NCBI GenBank assembly: GCA_002946415.1
Contig: NJPS01000033.1
Location: 558,001 to 622,000 of the forward strand
Length of the DNA stretch: 64,000 bases
Reading direction: 5' to 3'
From: Rutstroemia sp. NJR-2017a BVV2
Taxonomy: Eukaryota; Ascomycota; Leotiomycetes; Helotiales; Rutstroemiaceae
Position numbers and translations under genes: made by a program. The notes beneath the pieces are model-generated. The model did not search any database, was not told where the DNA came from, and saw only the letters and a list, made by a program, of their open reading frames with translations. Positions 1 through 12,157 of the stretch are shown here, piece after piece. Position 1 is the stretch's first letter, and every line of letters starts with the position of its first letter.

Positions 1-1151
1 GCCAAATATATGTACGTGTTATGTACCAGCTATTTATGCCAGTGCCATGCGCCTGCGTTTCTTCATGATCGCAGTCGTATCTCGTACCCAATGTACCAAT
101 ACACAGCAGCCGTGAGAATTGACATGTTAGTATCCACTTCAATCTGCATGGGCATAGGGAGAGACAGCAGAAGATGCGACTCTGGACGGGGACAGAATCC
201 TACTGTAACCTAAGGTTATACCCCTCTCCACACATTGTTCGTCTCCTATCGGGGAACATCGTACAAGATTCCCCCACCATACATGAGAAGTGGAAGCAGT
301 AAGGTAACATCCTCGCCGACAACCTGGGCTGTATCGGGGACCATTTGGACCCGGCTACCCACCTCCCGAGATCTCGGGAATCTGATCCCACACTTAAGCT
401 TGCAAGCCTGACCACCGTTGGACCACTTAATTGACCTAGTGAAGGAGGTCCTGAATAGATAGTAGGGATTCTGCTGCCGAGGAGCTGCTAGGTATTTGAC
501 GCATGGACAGGAACGTGGCGCGGGCTGGCGTTGGCGCTGTTTTCCTGAAGAAGTTTCATTACTAACAACGTTTAAGGAGTATATAATCGGCGACCTCAAT
601 TCAGATCGCCCTCCAATGCGTTAGAAGTGCCCATGTCGGGGATGAACGACACTGACAAGATGATACGATCCACTGCTACAGGACACTGGAAACGGTACTA
701 TACTACACTTACTTATATGCACTGGGTAGTGAAAATGTGTTGTCAGGCATCCATCTGTTTGCATTTCCATATTTCATACTTTCATCGGATATACACTCTC
801 TCAACTTTCCGTAGCAAAGTTTGCGAGCAGGTAAATACTAATCAATGGGATCAAAAAAGGAGTGAATCACCTCGTCTGACAGTTCTAATCTCAAGTTGAG
901 CATGAATCATATGACAAATTGATAATTGAAACTATGGAGACGTGGACCAAGTTGCGACTTCCTTTGTCTGGTCCGGAATCATCTTGATATAACCTACCTC
1001 CTTTACAAAGACGCTATGAAAAGAACGATCTCTTTCTTAGTGGTTCCCTATTGTATATAGAGAACATTTCCAATCACGAAAACCACAAAAACAAATACCT
1101 CCATCTCCAAAACAAAGGACAAATCCCAAACTTGGAGAAATAAAGCCCAAT
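1..1151. other. Intergenic, no gene seen
   Basis: I see no supportable coding sequence here. The open frames are short, overlap on both strands and lack protein-like composition. The last ~150 bases are the probable promoter and leader of the sulfur-transport gene that starts at 1152, with A-rich sequence just before its ATG. Confidence 0.6.
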
Positions 1152-2260
1152 ATGAGTTCAATATCAAGCGCGAAGTCCATCCTAAGCGGCTCCCTTTTCG
1201 GCGCCGCACTTACTGCAGCTGGAGTTTATTCTCCGACTGTCATCGTCTCTCAGATGAAGTTAGAATCTTTTCATATGCTGAAGGTATTCCTTTCCGCCAG
1301 CGCCACGAGTTCGTAAGTCTATCTCACTCTCACGTCAGACACACGCTCACTGATGCGGCTTCAAGCGCTATCTTCCTACTCGCTCATCGACTATCTCCAG
1401 CTCTTGCGCCCCCACGCCAATCATCTTCACTATCCCTCTTCCCCTACGATGGGAATCTGATCGGAGGACTCCTTCTTGGCATCGGAATGGCCCTTACCGG
1501 TGCCTGTCCCGGAACTGTGCTCCCGCAAGTCGTTACCGGAATCCGCTCCGGCCAATTCGCGCTCCTGGGTGGAATTCTAGGCGGGATTTTGTACTCCAAA
1601 CTCAAACCATATATCCGTCGGCACTCGATCCAATGTCCCCAAGACGCAAATCCTACACTTTATCAGAAGCTTGATCCCAAGGCCGATGAAACGAAAGCTA
1701 TCTATATCTACCAGAACTTCTGCTGGGGCGTCATCCTTCTCGCTTCGTGGTTCTCTGGTAATAATTCTGAGAGCGTGTTGGCGCCGACTTGGGGTGGTAT
1801 CCTGATTGGGATATGTCAAGGGACGAGCTTAGCATTGACGGGAAATACGTTGGGAACTTCGAATGCTTATGAGCAGGTTGGGGATATATTCTGGTGGACC
1901 TTGTCATCCGGGTCTTCGACTCCAAATACAAAGACTGTCGAGGGAAACGAAAAGCCTACCGTATCACAACCGACACCAAGACCAACCATCAAAGGCACCA
2001 GTTTCGTCCTCGGTATCCTACTTGGAAGCTTCACCCTCTCCCGTCTCGTCACCCTCCCAGCATCAACAGACAGCCTTGATATCTCTATTCCCAAAGCTTT
2101 GCTAGGAGGGTTGTGCATGGTATTCGGTGCGCGTATAGCAGGTGGTTGCACGAGTGGTCATGGAATCAGCGGGATGAGTTTACTTTCCGTAGCGAGTATT
2201 ATTTCCGTTTGTGCTATGTTTGGGGGTGGGATTGCATGGGGATTAATTGTGAGTGCTTGA
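1152..2260 (+). CDS. YeeE/YedE-family sulfur-transport membrane protein
   Basis: Two exons (1152-1312 and 1366-2260) give 351 aa. The 53-nt intron has a GTAAGT donor and a TCAAG acceptor, and joins the frames exactly. The protein is hydrophobic with many Gly-rich membrane segments. It carries the two family signatures: G-A-C-P-G-T (Cys about residue 101) and G-G-C-T-S-G-H-G (Cys about 315). In the bacterial relatives (DUF395, TsuA type) such cysteines lie along the path that takes up thiosulfate or another sulfur species. The two halves look like an internal duplication, as is usual in the family. A long hydrophilic stretch (about residues 235-255) separates them, probably a cytosolic or lumenal loop. 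Family membership is clear. The substrate and the membrane used in a fungus are inferred. It stands alone, with no sulfur-metabolism neighbour. Confidence 0.85.
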
Positions 2261-3500
2261 GAAAAAGGGGGAAGGAAGAGTTGGTTTTTAAGTTCATGAG
2301 TGGTGTGGCTATACCCGGGTTTTGCTGCATGTTAGCGATTAAGTTATGTTTTAATGACTGGGGGTTTAGGAGGATAGGAGAAAGGTGATAGGAAGGACTT
2401 TATGATTGCATTTTTAGGGGAATCTCATCTATTTTTATTCGGGACTGTGATGAGACGCATTTCGCTTCGTGGTCGCTGTGATGCGCTGTTTCTACTTCAA
2501 TTCACTTCGCTTCATCAACAATAGCTCAACATGGAACAATCTTACAACTCACCGTCACTCATGATTTAGCAAGAAGATCAGCACAACAAGTCCAGTAACT
2601 TAGTATGGAGATTTCTCAGCCCTTCTCACGAAATACAAAGAATCCCATCAACATAACTCTGGTATCAAAGACCACGCATCCATCGGCGATGCCGCTGCTG
2701 GAGATTAATGCCTAGCTGTATCAACTCCCTCAGTCCAGCCTCATGAATAAGTTGTATCATATAAGTATACCCAACCAGACACTACCCCTATCTTCCTTCT
2801 CTCCCTCCATTGTTTCCAAATCTCGAGGATAAAACATGCACATATCAAGCAGGAAAGTATATCCAGAGTGCATCCATCATCTATGTAAAACATCCAGTGT
2901 GGATTTCTCCCTCCACCCACATCTGATGAAACCTCTTTCTCAGGATCTTGCTTCTAGTAGGCCTCTAATCTTCTCACCATATTGACGTATATTTCTCATT
3001 AACATAGAAGTGATTATCATAGACTGACTTGTATCGTTCTGGTTTCGGCCCACTGCTCGCCGGTTCGTTGCTCGTTAGTTGTAGCGTAGGACTCATCGAT
3101 CTCGCATCATTCTTCTCATCAGCCCGTTACTCATCCCAGATCTCTGACATAGCTGCCTTGTCCATATTCCAGCCCCTATTCGTCAAGATTACGTAGTCAC
3201 CAATTGCGAAATACATCCCTCCTGGCAACATTCTCTAGGTAGAATATATTGACACTCTTGCGATCTATACCAGTAGACTCCCTCCGAGTGACAGTATCCA
3301 AGGAAAGGACTCCGCATCTTAGTGAGACACGTATAACCTACCCTGACTCTTAAATCGGAAGCTCGTTTTGATCGGAGACGGATTCGCAACCTAGATACTG
3401 CTCAGTTTAGATCGGGTGTGGAGATATCCGTCTCTGTTGTCGAGGTTCCTAAGGACTACTTGAAAACTCTAACCATTTCAGCTATGTCATATGAATACAA

Positions 3501-4196
3501 TTAGAGAACAGAACTTGGCTTATTGACGTTCTCGACTGGGATACAAATCCGTGTTCTGCGTACAACATCTCCTATCCATTGACCAGAGTGCCATCCATGC
3601 TCCTGAGTACCAGCATCAAGTTCTAGAAAGAAATCATAGTTCTAGTCATAGAGCTTGAGTCGAGACTGCAATCTGCCAGAGTGCCTGGTTTGATGGGGAA
3701 ACAAAGCGTAAACCCGGTGCAACGAGCTGCGCTAGCCATCTTGGAGTTGTATGCAATGGAGGAGGAAGAAAAGGCAAAGACGCAGTGGGTGCGAGATATG
3801 CACAGCTCAGGGGATGTATATCTCTCTGCGGGTTGGGGAGTCGGGGAGACTGGATGTCAGTAGAAGTGTTACTTGTGCTGGATCTACGATGATACTCCGG
3901 AACAATCAGACTGGTTACCAGAGGTGGATGCCTTCGACTAGATTTCATGGTTGAGCTCAGCACCAACGTCAACCAAGTATCAAAGTGCAGATTCATGCAC
4001 AGCAGAAGCCAGCCAAGCTACAGAGCACCATCTACGATTGAAGTACGTCGCGGGTCTCAGCAAGCAATACAGATATCACTATGAACGGAGAGCTCAGATG
4101 GAGCCGGGCCTTGGAGGTACAGGGCCAGGGTTTGATATACATGATGGCCAGACGTTACAACTTTTGCTTTTTCTACGTTTCACAACTTCGTCTTAA
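3501..4196 (+). pseudogene. Possible decayed gene, interrupted by in-frame TAG codons
   Basis: One plus-strand frame reads as plausible protein for about 230 codons but is broken by TAG at 3624, 3861 and 3939, and ends at TAA 4194-4196. The best parts are an Ala/Leu/Glu-rich helix-like stretch after 3700 (ALAILELYAMEEEEK) and an acidic, Trp-containing stretch after 3861 (CWIYDDTPEQSDWLPEVDAF). About eleven stops would be expected by chance and three are seen. Each of the first two could be a Gln CAG changed to TAG. Sequence 5' of 3501 also contains protein-like pieces in another frame, but with a random-like number of stops. I recognise no family. It may instead be a chance open stretch. Confidence 0.3.
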
Positions 4197-5140
4197 CAAG
4201 CACTTGTTTCATATCGCCAATGAAGCCGCAGGTAGTTGCATCATAAGGGTGAGTTATGGGTGATGGGAGACGAGTGAGCACTCACTCACAACGGGAAGCA
4301 AACCGCGTGTCGTCACTTCAGCGAACAAAAAACCATATTCCACGAAGCTATTGATGCGAAATCTCCCTGCTTTGTATAATAGAGTTATGCAACTGGAAAC
4401 CCAAATTTACTGTATCATGCAAGACATCTCAAGATGCGGGACGTTGCTCTTGTCGATCCCGCGGAGTTGTATATTCCGCCGAGACTATCTACACCAATAG
4501 CTACCTCTCGTCTCCCACCATCCTTATGATGTGTACCTGGCTTATCTTTCCGAATACCTTCATCAATTGTGTGATTGCAATTCTTGGCGTGGAAAGGAGA
4601 GATAACCCCCCAAGCGAAGTGCGCCCAGATGTTGGCCGGATTATGCACCTGCATGCATAGGACTCTGCATGCGGGTAGTTTTCCCTCTACTTGGAGGGTT
4701 ACTATCCTCGCACCATACATACCATGGTACCACAGCAGCCACATCAAGCTGCAGGTGAATCAATCTGACGACGTCGTAGTCACATCGATATCACCTTGGG
4801 GAGTGCAGAGATCTGAAGATCACGATCGATTACGTCGTTGTGTTTGATGAGGTTGGCTCAATGTACAATGTATCAAATATGGTATATCAAAAACAAACAA
4901 ACAAAGCAAAGAATCTCGATCTTCCAAAACACCTGCATTGATCACGGGGCGCTGACCTCATTTGACGAATCTGGAAGGGACCTTTCGCAAATAGATCTCT
5001 TCCTTGGCAAACCGATTCAACACTATGACGACACAAGAATTCCGCAATTGGAAGTGTATCTGGGGAACGTCCCTCCATCCCAAATTGAACAATTGCATCT
5101 AGAATAAACCAAGATCTCCGCCTCCCCGACAACCAGGCTT

Positions 5141-5211
5141 CATGAAATGCCATGCAATCCATGAAATACCATGGACTACCATGAAATACCATGAAATACC
5201 ATGAAAATGCC
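5141..5211. repeat. Imperfect 10-bp tandem repeat, CATGAAATAC type
   Basis: Seven consecutive units of about 10 bp begin with CATG (CATGAAATGC, CATGCAATC, CATGAAATAC, CATGGACTAC, CATGAAATAC twice, CATGAAAATGC). The units are imperfect, so this is an ageing minisatellite. It lies in non-coding DNA; the same strand would encode a Met/Pro-like peptide, but no gene is supported. Confidence 0.8.
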
Positions 5212-5769
5212 CTGTTACGCCATGCCATGCAATGTCAGCCCAAACATCTCATTCATCGGAAACCCAGATTCGCGCCCGAAAAGCCATCGGTACAAATAGA
5301 GTTTTCACTTTTCAGCAGCAAGCTCACTTGACTAATGTACCCCAATCTCATTTGACACACCGTGCATCTGCCTTGTGCCCTACTTCCACACGTGGAAATT
5401 GACTTTTCTCCTCTCTCCTCCGCCCCCTATCCTGCTGACTCGCTTGAAAGCCCAGCGCTCAATCACTCTTACCCCGCTTGCGGTGGCGCCGACACGATCA
5501 CCGTCTTCGACGCCATGTCATTCGAAGGATTTAAGGTTCTTCTAGAAAAACGCATCGAAGGCGAAAGGACAAAGAAAGCGTTGTCATGCTCTCGCTGGGC
5601 GCACATGCATTACCGCATCCCGAAACTCTCTGCTCGTTCTGCGTTTCTTCTTTCGTCGCATGGTGTATGTGTGGTGAACTCTATTCTGCTTTGACAAGCT
5701 CTCCCGGCCGAGTCATGTAAACTCGGCAATGTACATAGCAAAACAAATAAAAATATATTTATATTCAAG

Positions 5770-5792
5770 AAATATTCAAACTTTGAATATTT
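5770..5792. repeat. Perfect 11-bp-arm palindrome
   Basis: The left arm AAATATTCAAA (5770-5780) is followed by a single C and then its exact reverse complement. It is the densest point of a run of AATATTC/GAATATT motifs that continues to about 6140. It could be a paired transcription-factor site or simply A/T-rich palindrome growth. Confidence 0.75.
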
Positions 5793-7086
5793 TGATTCGT
5801 CCGGAGATTTCCCAACGGTCTTCCTTCAGCGTCTGCCCTTTCATCTCTCTGTTTTTCGAATCAAGCAAGACCACGACTCTGCTGTCTCAAAAAAGGATAA
5901 GAAGAGAGATGCTTGACTTGGACTTGCATCATTACCAATTTAGTATGCATGAGTGTCAAACTACTCCTCCCCGATCCCCGAACTCCTTCACCACTCTCAA
6001 TATCCTTGAAGAGAGTCCTCTCGACGAATCAAAATATTCAAATACCCATTTTGCAATATTTCTTCAGCCTCCCTGAATATTTTTTGGAAGACTCTGTGCA
6101 CTTGCACATTGAATTCTCCCTTCTCAGAATATTGATGATATTCCTTAACCAGACCCATGGAGATTGAAAGACATTATCCCCGTCGCAAATCCGAAAATTG
6201 TAGAAGCTACTTCCCGATCACATCTGTGATACTGACATCATCAAATCTCAATTCCGCCCTGAGATCATTTTGTCTCTGCTTTCCCCGCAGATCGACCGAA
6301 CCCGTGATTTTGTATTCTCAATTACCGAACGCTTGCTCGTAAAACGGTTCCTGCCAGTTCTTTTCACTTCCCTCGTGCCCGGTTTGGCTCGAGAAGGAGA
6401 AGGTTTTTGCCGATTTAGCAGAAGCGATCGAGCACAAAATGCATCATCCCTCACCAAAATAGAAATGAAAAAGACACTCAGTAACCTTTAACCATCCCGA
6501 AACCACTTCGGTCATTCTTTCGGGATACCCCACTTGGTAAGATCTGCTCAAAACCTCGAATCCGGCCAATCTACGGACTGCCGACAGAAAGCGCTGGTTT
6601 CTCTTGTAGCTCTGATGCAATCTCGACCTCAGCATGGAAACGGAAGGTCGTATCTGATAACACGACGCCCAAGGTGCTCCCCTTTGGCACTTAGTACATG
6701 CTACCTGAATGACCGACATGTGACTTGCATGCGTTTCTGACGGGCAGACTTTTTTCAACCAAAGCCGTGCTGCCAGATACCAGAGTGGAGCGGCGAAGAA
6801 GAAAATTTTTCTCTACACGAAGGATTCAATACTGGAGCCCAGATGTGCATGTGACTTTATTGTTTTGCTGAGGTGGTTCAACGTTTTCCCTCCCGCCTCC
6901 CCTTCCCCTCTTTGCGCCCCTTCTCCTTCTTCAGGGCCCCAGCCGCAGCGACAAGAAAGACCATCAATGGTTGGCGGATCTTCGGTTTAACATTGCGGGT
7001 TTTAAGCTCAGCGAATGAAGCTGGACAGGACAAGAAGCTAGACCTCGGGCGTGTGACTTGCATGGAGGGGTAAATATAAGTGGGGA

Positions 7087-7116
7087 GATAATCGATAATC
7101 GATAATACGTTAGATA
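7087..7116. promoter_or_regulatory. Cluster of four GATA motifs in heptad spacing
   Basis: GATA occurs at 7087, 7094, 7101 and 7113. The first three are spaced exactly 7 bp apart because they belong to a GATAATC tandem repeat. Clustered GATA sites are typical targets of fungal GATA factors (nitrogen, iron and light regulators). No gene start lies close, so a regulatory role is only a possibility. Confidence 0.3.
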
Positions 7117-10100
7117 GGAAAGGAAAGGGAAAAGGTGGGTTGTCCTCGCAACGGTGGATAAGTAGAAAAGGGATCTAGACTCGGATTTGGGTACTTCCAG
7201 AACAAGTACGGTGAGATCCTCGTCTAGACAAGGTTAGGACCTTACTGTTCTGGCTACTTGGTCGGTGCAACCTCGTACTTGTACAAGTCGTAAGCAGTCC
7301 TTGCTGGTAAGACGTTGGAAAAATGGAGAAGGGCATAAGATCGTACAACAACGAGAAAAACTTGGTTGATCATCTGGAGGCTGGAGTGTTGTTCCTGGGG
7401 ATTTTGATGGAGCTTCCCGTCAGCTGGAGTCATTTGATTTTGCCCTCAAGCCTCAAGGACCCCCAAGCGAAGATCTTGGGGAAACGCAAGCTGAGATACG
7501 GTACATGTCAAGGGAGATTACAGTCGGTCAACCCCATACAGGCTGTCAGCCTTGTATCACCAGGCAAACAGATCCGTTTGGACAGAATTACGAAGGCTAA
7601 CAAACAGCATGCTGCGTTTCTACTCGGTGGCAGTGAGCTCTCATCTGGAAGTGTCAGATGGTTACCGTTGCCTCCCTCTCCCCTTCATCTGGTATCCAAG
7701 ATATGTATGTGCTCGTCAATGTATGCTGCATGCTGTACAGTAAATCATCCGCAAACCCCGAATGCCATCAAACACGCACTGTGCACAAGACCGACCAACA
7801 AATAGCAGCCTAATGCAACAACAACTTCATCTGCTCAGCATGATCGGACTATCCACGACGTACCTCATCTGCATGCTCCACTTTCTCAAAAATTCTCTCC
7901 TAGATGCCTACTGATTCATCGACGACGAATATCGTGAAACGCTCTATTACAAAACACTGCATGTGCGTGCATCCATCCTCCAATTCTGCACTCCAGCCCT
8001 ACCAACTCACACCCAGCATCACGAATAACCATAACCAGAACCCCTTACCAGCAACCCACAGCAGCTCGCTTCCCTCAACGTAACAACCCAAAAGTGGAAA
8101 CTCTTGATCCATGATCCAAATTCAACATCTTCCCATACAGTTACGGAAGCTGCAAAGTAAGGGTAAGCACCAAGTGAATCGAGGTCCATAAAAGTACATG
8201 CTACGGCCCTATTAATTATCGTCCATAGAGTAGGAACCCTTATGCTGAAATTTTCAATGCCCTAGAGAAGACAAAGCAGAGAAAAATTTCCCCTCAATCC
8301 CCGCCACGACGAACCAGCGTCGAGTATTTCCCCTATTCTTACTTAACAAAAACCCCATCCCACATACTGCGGCCGGAAAATTGGTAACCTCAAGGGGGAA
8401 AATTTTTAACAACTCCATGTGATAGCGACTATCAAACACTGCCTCGTAACTTACGCGACGACGTCGGCCGGTATATGCCTTTAGATTGTAGATTCGGCCG
8501 ATCACTGTAAGGTTGCTCTATTTTCATATGCCAGAGAGACTGCTCCTGCTACTGGGCTCGGTAAGATCCAAATCAAGCATTTTGGATCTTGGATCTTGGT
8601 GCAGATGAAGAGAAGAACTTGACTCTAGAAGCCTTCTACACCGCACCCATTGGCGTCATCACACTTGCTATGTACGATGTATGATTAAATCTGCATGTGC
8701 ATGCCCGCCCGCCTGCCTCTTCCTCGGTAGTTGGACCAGGGGGAATATTTCCAACCGAAAATAATAAACAAAATAATAATAAAATAACAAACAATTAAAT
8801 AGAATAAATAAACGGAATAATTCAAAAGCCCATTCCATGGCTCAAGAGCGAGAGAGCAACTCCGCCCCTTCCCCATCCTTCTAAGCAACCCATCCCTCCC
8901 AGCCAGCGAACAAGCAGAGCAAGCGCCAGTTTCTCCATCCAGTGTCCCCGTAAGCGCGCGTTGTGTGCAATCACATCCAAGCAGCAAAGCAAATGATCCA
9001 ATGAGAAAATTCATAAATTAAAAACCCAAACCCTCAAAATGCCAGCCGTCGGAGTAATAGGCGAAAAAGGTTCATGCTTCACCGCCGTTATGCATGCACA
9101 AGAGACAACACACACACTCTCTCAGTTTTTCTTGATCGTAGATGATATTTATTAGGGTCTAGGTCCCGAGACAAGGCACGGGGGGCAGCGGAAGAATGGG
9201 ATGTTTTTCCTGTTGTTTGTTTCAACTGTGCGCTTGTGGGAGGATGGGATGGGGATGTGATGCTATTCTGAGACGTCCGCTGGTGATTGCTGACGCCGAT
9301 GCTGACGCTGGTTGTTGAAGATTTTGATCTAACTGGTGTTGTTGGCTGTGTGCTGCTGTGCTGTGCTGTGCCATGGGCATGGGATGGGATGGGATGGCAG
9401 AATGGCACGGCAGATCATGGGGTTGGAAAGATGGGTTCGCCTATGCGCTCGGCATCTGTGAAAGTAGTTTTGGCCCCCATCATCAATGACTCCAGCGCTC
9501 TCTCAGCTCGTAAAGCATGTCATTGTTGGAAGCGAATATGAGGTACCTTTTACGCAACCTGACACCAGCCTCATGGAGAGCCAGGAGCGCAAACTCACCT
9601 CATCTATCCCTCCACTATACACTACTTCGTACACCACACCCTCAAAGAGCTCAGATCCGAAACCCCCAAGCTTCCCCATAAGGCGAACCCGAACCTGGGG
9701 CGTAGTCAGAAGGTCTCTTGAGTCTTCACACCAACTTTAACCTGACCTGCCCTGCCCTAGAGTAGGTACAACGCCGTAGCTACCACCCCTTTCAAAGATG
9801 TATACACCTCAAACTCGACACCGCGTCGGGATATAATCTCACCATGCTTACATGACTTACTCACCCACCTTCTTTTCTCGACTCGGTCTCGTTCCTGTTC
9901 TCGTTCTCGTTATCATTCTTCTTCTACGGCAACGAGCGTTCTGTTATGGTGGCTTACTTCTCACTTCTTCAACGCTCCCTTCCTGCCTGATCCCTCCCCT
10001 ATATAACATCTGCCACCATGACTACTACCATTGCCCCCAGGAAATCTCATCTAAGATCTCACTCATCCAATCCTAACACAAATACACCTACCTCTCTCTT

Positions 10101-10703
10101 CCCCGACGGCACAGCAGTGATAAGATGACCAAATCATGTCATGCATCACCCACCCACTGTCGCAATCCCATCCCATCCCATCCCAATTCATCTCACCACC
10201 CACCTACCGTTCCTAAACACCACAACGGTACGGACCATTCCTTTCGCACGCCATCCCCATCCCATCCCTCTCCTCCCCGTACCTGCCACGCGACCAACCC
10301 CTGAAAACCTCGCTGACCACCCCTCGCATGAACTCTACAATCTGGGTGGTAGCGAGGCTTTATCATCAAAGACTATTTGTATCTGCAGCTGTACCAGTAT
10401 TCCGTAAGTAACTTGGGCTTCGGTTCCGATTTGTGCGAAAATACTGTAATCTACTCGCACATGTTTGTGAGATTGGCTGGTAATACAAGTAGGTGAGCTT
10501 AATTCGGGAGAGGCGAGGGGAAGGGAATTCGTTTGGATTGAGTGATTACATACATATGCTTTTGTGAAGGAAGAGGGTTGTTAATGTTAATTCGACATCT
10601 CCTTGATTTATCTTCCTGTACTCATTTAATTCCATTCGTTCCTCCATCTGTAATAAAATAACCTCATTAATTCAATCTCCCACCCCACCGCATCCCAAGA
10701 AAT

Positions 10704-11235
10704 CTACTTCGTAATATCCCCAAAAATCCCCCCGCGCCGCATATCGACAACAACCTCCTCCCTAATCCGGACAATCCGGACCTGAAATCTCGAAGGAAGG
10801 AAAAAAAGGAAATACAAACAAGGCGCTTGAATATATCACCCTACCTAGTAATCTGATCCTCCACCACATAGTACCCCAAATCTATCCCCTTCCTTCTAGA
10901 ATCTGTAACGACACCTTCCCCCGCCTCAATCTCAAACATCAGCAGTCCAGCGCCCATTTCGCCTATGCGGGAGCCTAGAAGGTACCTCTCTCTTTCCCAC
11001 TTCAGTGGATAACCATCCAGCTGCGCAATCACATTCCCCTTCTCCAAGCAAAATTACCCATACGCATATGTAACTGTATCTTCAGTCAATTAGACTTTCC
11101 GCCCGCTGTAGTTCGTACAATAAGTAGTCTTACAGCATAGCTAGGCAGACTCCACTTGCACTCACTACTGCAAATACCCCCCACGTCCTCTCCCCCCACT
11201 TCCAGCCGAAAATACATCAGTATCAAACCACACAT
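10704..11235 (-). CDS. Small three-exon gene of unknown function, hidden in a gene desert
   Basis: Exons 11235-11134, 11041-10845 and 10788-10704 give 127 aa ending at TAG 10706-10704. Introns are 92 nt (GTAAGA donor) and 56 nt (GTAGGG donor, pyrimidine-rich ..TTCCTTCGAG acceptor). Both joins keep one frame of convincing protein composition. The middle exon includes GYPLKWERERYLLGSRIG and later YYVVEDQI; the last exon is a Val/Arg-rich strand-like end (VRIVRIREEVVVDMRRGG). The protein looks like a small soluble beta-rich domain, with no signal peptide or membrane segment. I recognise no family. The frame stays open upstream to a TTTAG acceptor at 11272-11271, so the true N-terminus may lie in a further exon in the G/T-rich repeats around 11.4-11.8 kb. 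The first donor is good; the second is weak. Confidence 0.55.
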
Positions 11236-11490
11236 ATCCGCACCAATCCCGCGATGAGAGATGGGAGGAACTAAACGTAAGCCTATTTTCTGGACTTATT
11301 CGTATTGTGAGCCTTATTCATCTGTACATTGCGGTGTCTGTATCTTGTAGAGAGAGACTAGCTGGGTAGGGAGCTTTTCGTTGCCATTCTGCTCTACACA
11401 CTACACTACACTACACTACGCGACTTTCCCACCCCCTCCAACACCTCAATATCACACGTAAACCCACTCCCTCCCCCTCACCTCGCCTTA

Positions 11491-11516
11491 CCAGCCAGCC
11501 AGCCAGCCAGCCAGCC
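11491..11516. repeat. (CCAG)n microsatellite
   Basis: Six perfect CCAG units plus CC. On the minus strand the run ends in a perfect GGTAAGG splice-donor-like sequence, so if the small downstream gene has an upstream exon it could end in this repeat. Confidence 0.9.
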
Positions 11517-12136
11517 CAACGTGCCACAAACAGCATCACAGACAGCATCACAGCATCACAGCATCACAACATCACACCCATAACCAACCCATCACCCTCC
11601 ACAACATCCCACAATATCACCACCCCGTAATACCCTACACACATAACCACCTGCATCTCAGACATATACACAAACCCTCCCATCCCCCCAATCCCCCCAT
11701 CACCTGACACCGAATAATCACCACCCCCTTCTACAGAGTGAATTTTGTGTTTCCCCATCATATGATATGTGTTCTCCTCTTCCCCATCTCCCCATCTCTC
11801 TCGAACGATCTAGATTTCCATGTGATCGATCTCAAAGACGATTCCTCCATTCACTATCCATCTCAGTCCATCTCATTCATTCACTCTCCATCTCACTCCT
11901 TCTATATCGTAGATTCCCGATTTCCATATCTGATACCCATCACAAGTCCCAAATCACCAGTCCCAATCACAAGTCACAAGCAAAGGCATATTGAACACAA
12001 CAAATAATTTTAACTATTTTATTAATTTTTTTCAAAGTCCCCAACAGACACACTATCTATGTCTCAGGGTCCCTATCTAATAAAATATGCTCATCGGCAC
12101 GCTATGCTATGGAGAGTAGCCAGTAGCCAAAGTTAT

Positions 12137-12157
12137 TCTCTTTCTTTCTTTCTTTCT
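12137..12157. repeat. (TTTC)n microsatellite
   Basis: About five tandem TTTC units in A/T-rich non-coding DNA. Confidence 0.85.

Larger units (their letters stand above)
2261..10703. other. 8.4-kb gene-poor region with short repeats and one gene relic
   Basis: Apart from the possible relic at 3501-4196, I cannot support a gene here. The sequence holds a 10-bp tandem repeat (5141-5211), a cluster of AATATTC motifs (5770-6140), a GATAATC heptad repeat (7087-7107), an A/T-rich block (about 8755-8830) and GGGAT/ATCCC runs (9381-9395, 10165-10184). Open frames such as 7323-7805 (+) and 9486-9740 (+) start or stay open for 80-160 codons, but they show no recognisable domain. I left them uncalled. 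Confidence 0.55.

Noticed and set aside
7323..7805. 160-codon plus-strand frame from an ATG
   Set aside because: Open, but with no domain, no signal and repeated low-complexity Pro/Ser ending; a chance frame is as likely.
9381..9395. GGGAT repeats (also 10165-10184 and 19796-19810) considered as telomere-like or G-quadruplex arrays
   Set aside because: Only three or four units each and not TTAGGG; ordinary microsatellites.
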